From Trogon surrucura (lineage: Eukaryota; Chordata; Aves; Trogoniformes; Trogonidae), in the NCBI GenBank assembly GCA_020746105.1, contig CM036628.1, forward strand, positions 1,870,001 through 1,934,000: a stretch of 64,000 bases of DNA, read 5' to 3'. The position numbers were made by a program, and so were the translations under genes. The notes below the pieces were generated by a model. It was not told where the DNA came from, searched no databases, and saw only the letters and a program-made list of their open reading frames with translations. Within the stretch, counting starts at the first letter, position 1. Each line of letters begins with the position of its first letter. Below, in pieces: positions 59,701-64,000 of this stretch.

Positions 59701-61278
59701 ACTGGGGGCACGGGAAGAAGATGGAATGTAGGGGTGACCTCAGCCCCCTGAACTGGGCACGGCCCCGAGAGCGCATCTCCCACCCGCTTGCATCCAGCCT
59801 CTCACCTTCCTCCACGGTAGAGTCCAGCTGTGTCACCTTGATGACCAGCAGGTCCACCCTCTCCTGCAGCGAGTTCATCCGCATGTAGAAACTGTTGGCT
59901 TCATTGAAGAGCTCGCCGAAGATGTCCTCCGCGTGCCTGCCTGGCAGAGGGTGACGCCCACCCATCACGGGCAAGGGTGACAAGCAGGCAACCCTCTCCC
60001 AGCCCAGCCCCTGGACCACACACCTCCCCAGCCTTGTTTTTTTGGGATCTGAGCTCCATCCCTTGGCAAAGCGCTGTGTGGAGGGAGCGGAGCACAAGCC
60101 ACCTTGCCCTTCTCCATGCACGAGCATCTTTTTCAGCAAGAGCGATACCTACGGGAGGCACCAAACCATGGAGGTGCTCATCCTAAAAAACTGTAGAAAC
60201 CCAGCCCTGAAGGTGGAAAAATTGAGGACTGGGCAGTGGGGAGAGCACTCCAGCAGGCAGAAGCCGTGATTTGCTTCGCTTTAGCAGTTATTTCCCTGCA
60301 GCTCTTGGTGCATCGTTTTTTTATTTGGGCTATTATTATCCCAGGGCTGAGCAGAGCACTGCTGACACCTGCAGGCAACAGCACCCAGCCCAGCACCCCA
60401 GCTCCTGTGGATTTCCTCCAAAATCACATTTTCAAACAGATCTTAAGGTCGAGGTGCTTTCGGTATCTCCTCCGCCTGTCACCCTTTAGATTTTATTTCC
60501 TTTTTGCTGGACAGGGTAGCTGTGTCCTGAGCACCCATGGGTGCTGCTCACACCAGCCACTGAGCTTTCAGGAGCTCCCTAAGTACAGGGCTTATTTTTC
60601 TGGGGGTATTTTAGAGTAGAATCTCGTTCTCTCCTCTCTCTGTTTTAAGTGAATATTCAGCAGTGAAATAAGTTGCCCCTGTTAAACCTTCACGCCGGCG
60701 TGTGCAGTGCTCTCATTCTCCCCTTTTCTGCTGAAATCAGTGCCAGGGCAGGAAGAGAGTCAGGGATTTAGACCTTTTATACAGACCTCTCTTCCACATA
60801 AAGCTCTGAGATGAAAAAGAATAGGTCGTGAGGTTTCTTAATCTTCACTTGACCTTCCTATTTCTGGCCAAGTCAAGAAACAAAGACCTCACGGAGGCTT
60901 TCTGTCCCCCACCATGCAGCTAAAGGAGGAAAACAGGTCTTCAAATGTCACAAAGTCCCTGAGCATCCTCCTTTTTTTTTTTTTTTTTTTTTCCAGCTGG
61001 TTAATTCTCACTGAATTGGGTGTAGCTGCCCTCGTTTCTCTGTGACTGGGACTGGAGCAAGTGACCGTGGCGTCCCACCAGCACCGTCCCACCAGCACCA
61101 CCCCACCACCCCGTCCCACGCCGGGGTCGCTGCACCGCGACTTACTGAGACTGCCCAGCTGCTTGATGATGGCCGCCAGCGTGCTGTTGGTGACACACTC
61201 CAGCTCGCTCGTCACCCCATCGGGAAGAGCCCCCCGGCACAAGTGCCGGGGCTCGATATTCCTCTTCACCAGCGGCAT
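56596..61278 (-). CDS. WASF3-like: WAVE-family actin regulator, WASF3 type
   Basis: Wiskott-Aldrich-family verprolin-homologous protein. In this family it sits in the WAVE regulatory complex and activates Arp2/3 downstream of Rac at the leading edge. Exons (minus): 61278-61146, 59940-59806, 59701-59548, 59220-59103, 58920-58745, 58377-58111, 57736-57354, 56753-56596. They join in phase to 507 residues (human WASF3 about 502). The SCAR homology domain (about 1-170) begins [20 protein letters not shown] basic [13 protein letters not shown] region follows, then a proline-rich stretch (about 328-430) with [21 protein letters not shown]2 [14 protein letters not shown] (about 442-460), central [18 protein letters not shown] and an acidic tail ending EWSD. 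The N terminus, [13 protein letters not shown] and VIPSAQTAF are WASF3 hallmarks, absent from WASF1/2. Intron 5 appears to be GC-AG. The gene spans only 4.7 kb. Confidence 0.95.
57354..57736 (-). CDS. WASF3-like: WASF3-like coding exon 7 (proline-rich, WH2 start)
   Basis: Acceptor TCTGTTGCAG; encodes [20 protein letters not shown], proline/alanine-rich profilin- and SH3-type sequence, and the start of WH2, [14 protein letters not shown]. Donor G|GTGAGT. Very GC-rich, which creates long false open frames on both strands. Confidence 0.94.
58111..58377 (-). CDS. WASF3-like: WASF3-like coding exon 6
   Basis: Acceptor ATGCTGTAG; encodes [17 protein letters not shown] and a variable Ala/Pro/His-rich linker ending VKDYG. 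ASDV...DxSYPA(T/S)PNH is shared with WASF3. Donor GG|GTAAGG. Confidence 0.92.
58745..58920 (-). CDS. WASF3-like: WASF3-like coding exon 5
   Basis: Acceptor GTCCCCAG; encodes [20 protein letters not shown], the [19 protein letters not shown] segment and [11 protein letters not shown]. To stay in frame with exon 6 it must end at AATAG|GCAGGT, a GC donor; the GT four bases later would shift the frame. Confidence 0.88.
59103..59220 (-). CDS. WASF3-like: WASF3-like coding exon 4
   Basis: Acceptor ACCCCTCAG; encodes [20 protein letters not shown] and [19 protein letters not shown], ending in phase 0 at AAG|GTAACG. DKKDG rather than DGKEG again marks WASF3. Confidence 0.95.
59548..59701 (-). CDS. 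WASF3-like: WASF3-like coding exon 3
   Basis: Acceptor CCCCCAG; encodes [20 protein letters not shown], the [12 protein letters not shown] segment and [30 protein letters not shown] is the WASF3 form. Donor AG|GTAGGA. Confidence 0.95.
59806..59940 (-). CDS. WASF3-like: WASF3-like coding exon 2
   Basis: Acceptor CTCTGCCAG; encodes [38 protein letters not shown] and VEE of the SCAR homology domain, which binds ABI and BRK1 in the complex. Donor G|GTGAGA. Confidence 0.95.
61146..61278 (-). CDS. WASF3-like: WASF3-like coding exon 1
   Basis: ATG at 61278 begins [19 protein letters not shown]; the donor A|GTAAGT leaves phase 1. A 5' UTR acceptor CTTGGCCCAG lies 26 bases upstream, so this exon runs 61304-61146 and at least one noncoding exon lies further right. 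Confidence 0.95.
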
Positions 61279-64000
61279 GCTGCCAGCGAGCCTTCACGCC
61301 TCTCCTGGGCCAAGGAGAAAGAAAAGAAGAAAAAAGAAAATACTAATACTCTTGCCATTTGTTTTTTGTTGTTTTTTTTTTCCTCCCTATTCCTGGAATG
61401 CTCATCCTGCCCACGCTGGGATACGGTGGGTGCGACCTGCACGGCAGCGGTTGGGTTTTTCCACGCAGGGAATGCTCTGTGGGTGCAAATTTCCACGTGC
61501 CGGTGAGGATGCAGATGCCAAGATGGAGATGAGGACCACGTCAGGCCCTTGTCCCCACCTTCGTGCTCCACTGACAAGCCCTGGAGAGCCTTTCCCACTT
61601 ACCTTCCTGGAGCTGTGCACAAACCAGGAGCAAACACCCCCTCCACATGCTCCAGCCCTTCAGCCGACCCCGAAAAGCCTCGTCCAACCCAAACAGCGGC
61701 CAGAAGCGAGCGAGCGGCTTGTAATGCCATTATTTCCAGCTCAGTGCAAAGCTCTCCAGGGTTTTATTTGTGCACGCACTACACCCAGGCAAGCTGCCAC
61801 GGCCAGCTCGTCCCTTGCTCTCTGCAGCATCCCTGCGCGGCCTCCCTCCACAGGCCCAACATCCCTGCGTGGTCCCCATTCCTCTGCTGCTGTCCCTGTC
61901 TCAGCTGGGGACAGTTCATTTTCTGTAGGTCTCAAGGACGTGCAGGGAGATGCTCGCACTCAACGGCCTCATCTCCAGAGACAGATTGAAGCTGGCAAAG
62001 AAGGCTGAAGGATGGGCATGGTGGGGTCAAACATGCTGAGGGGAAAAAAAATCATTTATTAACCACGGTGGTGTCTTCTAGGGTGTCACAGCCTGGGAGT
62101 GGGGCACAGACCGGCGGAAAGGAGGCAGAGCACAAGATTTGCACAATGGGTCTTGTGGGACATGAGTGTATCACACCTCAGCTCTGCTCCCCAGTGCAAA
62201 GTCATACTGATGGCTTTAGCACGGAAAGCGCCACAAATTGGATCCCGGGCTGTTAAGGACCTGGAAACGTGAACAGCCTTCGCAGGCCCCAAGTGCAATG
62301 AGCTGAATTGCCCCCCATTTCTCATCCTGGGCACCCCCCATCCACCCCATCTTTCACAAAACCCCACTCTGCTTTCACAGCGAAGGAAAAGCAGCTTCTG
62401 AGCAGAGCTGTTAACGGCTGGGAGCGGAGCAGCCGGGCACCGACAACGGAGCCAGCAATTCTGACCGTGAACGGAGCCAGAAATCTGCAGAGTTCACATA
62501 TTTTGGCCCCGGGAGCGTTAGACCGAACAGTTTCCCATTGATAGCACCCGGCCAGTGTTCCCGTCCCCCCCTGCCAGCTCCTCCGCAGTTTTCAAATGCA
62601 AATGCAAACTCCCTCCATGAGAGAGACCAAAACTCGTTTTCTTAAATCATTCATATCGAGCTTCCCAAAGGGCTGATTGTGCTCCCAGATCTGGACATAC
62701 AGGAAGGGGAATGGCTGGGCTTGCTCTGCCCCGGAGCGATCGAGGCGCCGTGGGAAGGGTCCCAGCCCCGAACCCTCCTTCGGGTTGCGCGATGCTTCAG
62801 GCTCAGAGCAAACCGCGCGTCCTCTGGTGCTTCCCAAAACCACCAAACATGGACAGTGAGGCTGGTACTATCCCCAGCTCCCAAAAAAACACCAAGAAAC
62901 TTCTGCCAGCTGGTCATTTTTCGGCTGAGAAAACCATGACAAAGTTGGCAGGGATGTCTGCAGATGGATGTCATCTCCCCTCCAATCCTTTTCAGGCACG
63001 CCCTGAACCCCCCTCCCTGGGCTACGTAAAGAGCGAAGCAACACTAGCAGGTTCACCCCTTTGGGATGGTTTGATGCGCCACCACCTCCAAATCTGCACT
63101 CAGAGTCTGAGCCTCAGCCTCCCCAGCCATTAATGAGCTGCCTGGGCCCAGCAATGAGAACCAGGGAACAAAGAGCCATTCTCAGCATCCGCCTGAGACG
63201 TGGCCACCGGCACCCTGGGGCTTTTTGTCCCCACACGGAGGCACCCGGAGGGGAGGAATCAGGGCCACTCATGCCTCCATCCCATCCGTGGGGACCCCAG
63301 AAGGGAATGAATTAAAAAAACGGATTCAAGGTCTGGAACTCTTCCTGGCAGGGACAGACCTGAAGCAGGGCAGAAGGTGGGTATGAGGTCTGATAACAGC
63401 ACTGGAGACTGTGCCATGGGGGAGCAACCCTGGGGAACAAAGACTCCTTAAATCTCCCTCCCCAAAAGCCCTAACAAACTCAGAGCATGCAGCAGAAGAA
63501 ACCAAGGAAAACCCCTGCCACCCACTCCTATGATAAGTACCATCCCAACCTTCTGTACCAGCACCCCTTTTACACCAGCAGCACCAAACTGCCAGCTTCT
63601 GGCTCGAAAACCCAAATTCTGACCTAAAACCCATGCTCTCAAGGTCTGTCCCAACTCAGGAAACCCAGCCGCATCGGGCTGGGGATGGGCTGTGTGTGAT
63701 ACCAACTTAATTTTCATTCTTGTCAGCATGTCTTGCTCACACCTACCAAGAGGCTGCACACAAATCCTGAGCTCCAGTGTAGGGATACTTGGTTAAGCTC
63801 AGCACTGCTCCTGCTGATATTTTGGGTAATTTCCATGCCTTTGAGAGGTGTTTTTGGCAGCAGGTCCTCAGACCTCTAGGAAAGAGCTCCCAGGAGCAGG
63901 GATTTGCTGGGTTTGGAGGCAAGTCCCTGATGCAAGAGGGAGAAGCTTGAACACAGAGTTTCACCAAGAGCAATTAATGGTTTCTTCCATGTGTATGGCC
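61279..64000 (-). other. 5' UTR, upstream intron or flank of WASF3-like gene
   Basis: 26 bases of 5' UTR (61279-61304) follow an acceptor with pyrimidine-rich sequence TTCTTTTCTTTCTCCTTGGC. The rest is probably a 5' intron whose first exon is beyond the window. The antisense frame at 61061-62008 covers coding exon 1 and is not a gene. No CpG island or TATA box was seen. An octamer site lies at 62596. Confidence 0.6.
62596..62603 (+). promoter_or_regulatory. octamer (POU-factor) motif
   Basis: Perfect ATGCAAAT, overlapped by a second partial copy (AAATGCAAATGCAAAC), within a stretch (62370-62720) that is less GC-skewed than its surroundings. It is a possible intronic enhancer of the WAVE gene; motif evidence only. 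Confidence 0.3.

Larger units (their letters stand above)
56754..61145 (-). other. WASF3-like introns 1 to 7
   Basis: Introns: 61145-59941, 59805-59702, 59547-59221, 59102-58921, 58744-58378, 58110-57737 and 57353-56754. Sizes are about 1.2 kb, 104, 327, 182, 367, 374 and 600 bases. All are GT-AG except the fifth, which reads GC-AG. Intron 1 has a T run of about 23 bases at 60970-60992. No repeat element or nested gene was recognised. Confidence 0.88.

Noticed and set aside
61061-62008. 315-codon plus-strand frame
   Set aside because: It overlaps the first coding exon of the WAVE gene in antisense and continues into Pro/Ser/Ala-rich sequence without any recognisable domain.
1-64000. CRISPR arrays, bacterial operons, ribosome binding sites, rRNA or tRNA genes
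   Set aside because: The window is spliced vertebrate DNA; no regular short repeats with unique spacers and no structured RNA gene could be supported.

Overview
The window is vertebrate nuclear DNA, most likely from a bird (or close sauropsid). Four CR1-type LINE fragments carry the avian 3' end with tandem ATTCTGTG units. Introns are short, GC is high over much of the window, and coding sequence is split into spliced exons. The short genes and GC-rich DNA suggest a microchromosome or another gene-dense chromosome; that is inference.

Three protein-coding genes can be rebuilt exon by exon. (1) A USP12/USP46-family deubiquitinase on the + strand, exons 2 to 9 between 10100 and 24246, with its first short exon not found and a 3' UTR reaching about 26.5 kb. 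(2) A GPR12-type orphan G-protein-coupled receptor on the + strand, a single coding exon ending at 42588, behind a TATA-containing, CpG-rich promoter; its likely start ATG is out of frame with the receptor by one base. (3) A WASF3 (WAVE3)-type actin regulator on the - strand, eight coding exons from 61278 down to 56596, complete at 507 codons plus stop, with one probable GC-AG intron.

Order and orientation match the mammalian block WASF3-GPR12-USP12 (human 13q12). However, the deubiquitinase mixes USP12-type and USP46-type residues, and the receptor and WAVE protein are more diverged than avian USP12, GPR12 and WASF3 are expected to be. The best reading is a third, paralogous copy of the block, probably a retained whole-genome-duplication copy absent from mammals. 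This is the most interesting result of the window.

Layout: 1-10.1 kb, intron 1 of or DNA upstream of the deubiquitinase, holding unidentified exon-like open frames on both strands; 10.1-26.5 kb, deubiquitinase with three CR1 copies in its introns; 26.6-40.3 kb, intergenic DNA with a minisatellite and AT-rich islands; 40.3-47.4 kb, receptor promoter, coding exon and long 3' region; 47.4-56.6 kb, 3' region of the WAVE gene and intergenic DNA with one diverged CR1; 56.6-61.3 kb, WAVE gene; 61.3-64 kb, its 5' intron or upstream DNA. The three proteins belong to unrelated pathways (deubiquitination with WDR48/WDR20, cAMP signalling, Arp2/3 actin nucleation), so linkage reflects shared ancestry rather than an operon-like function.
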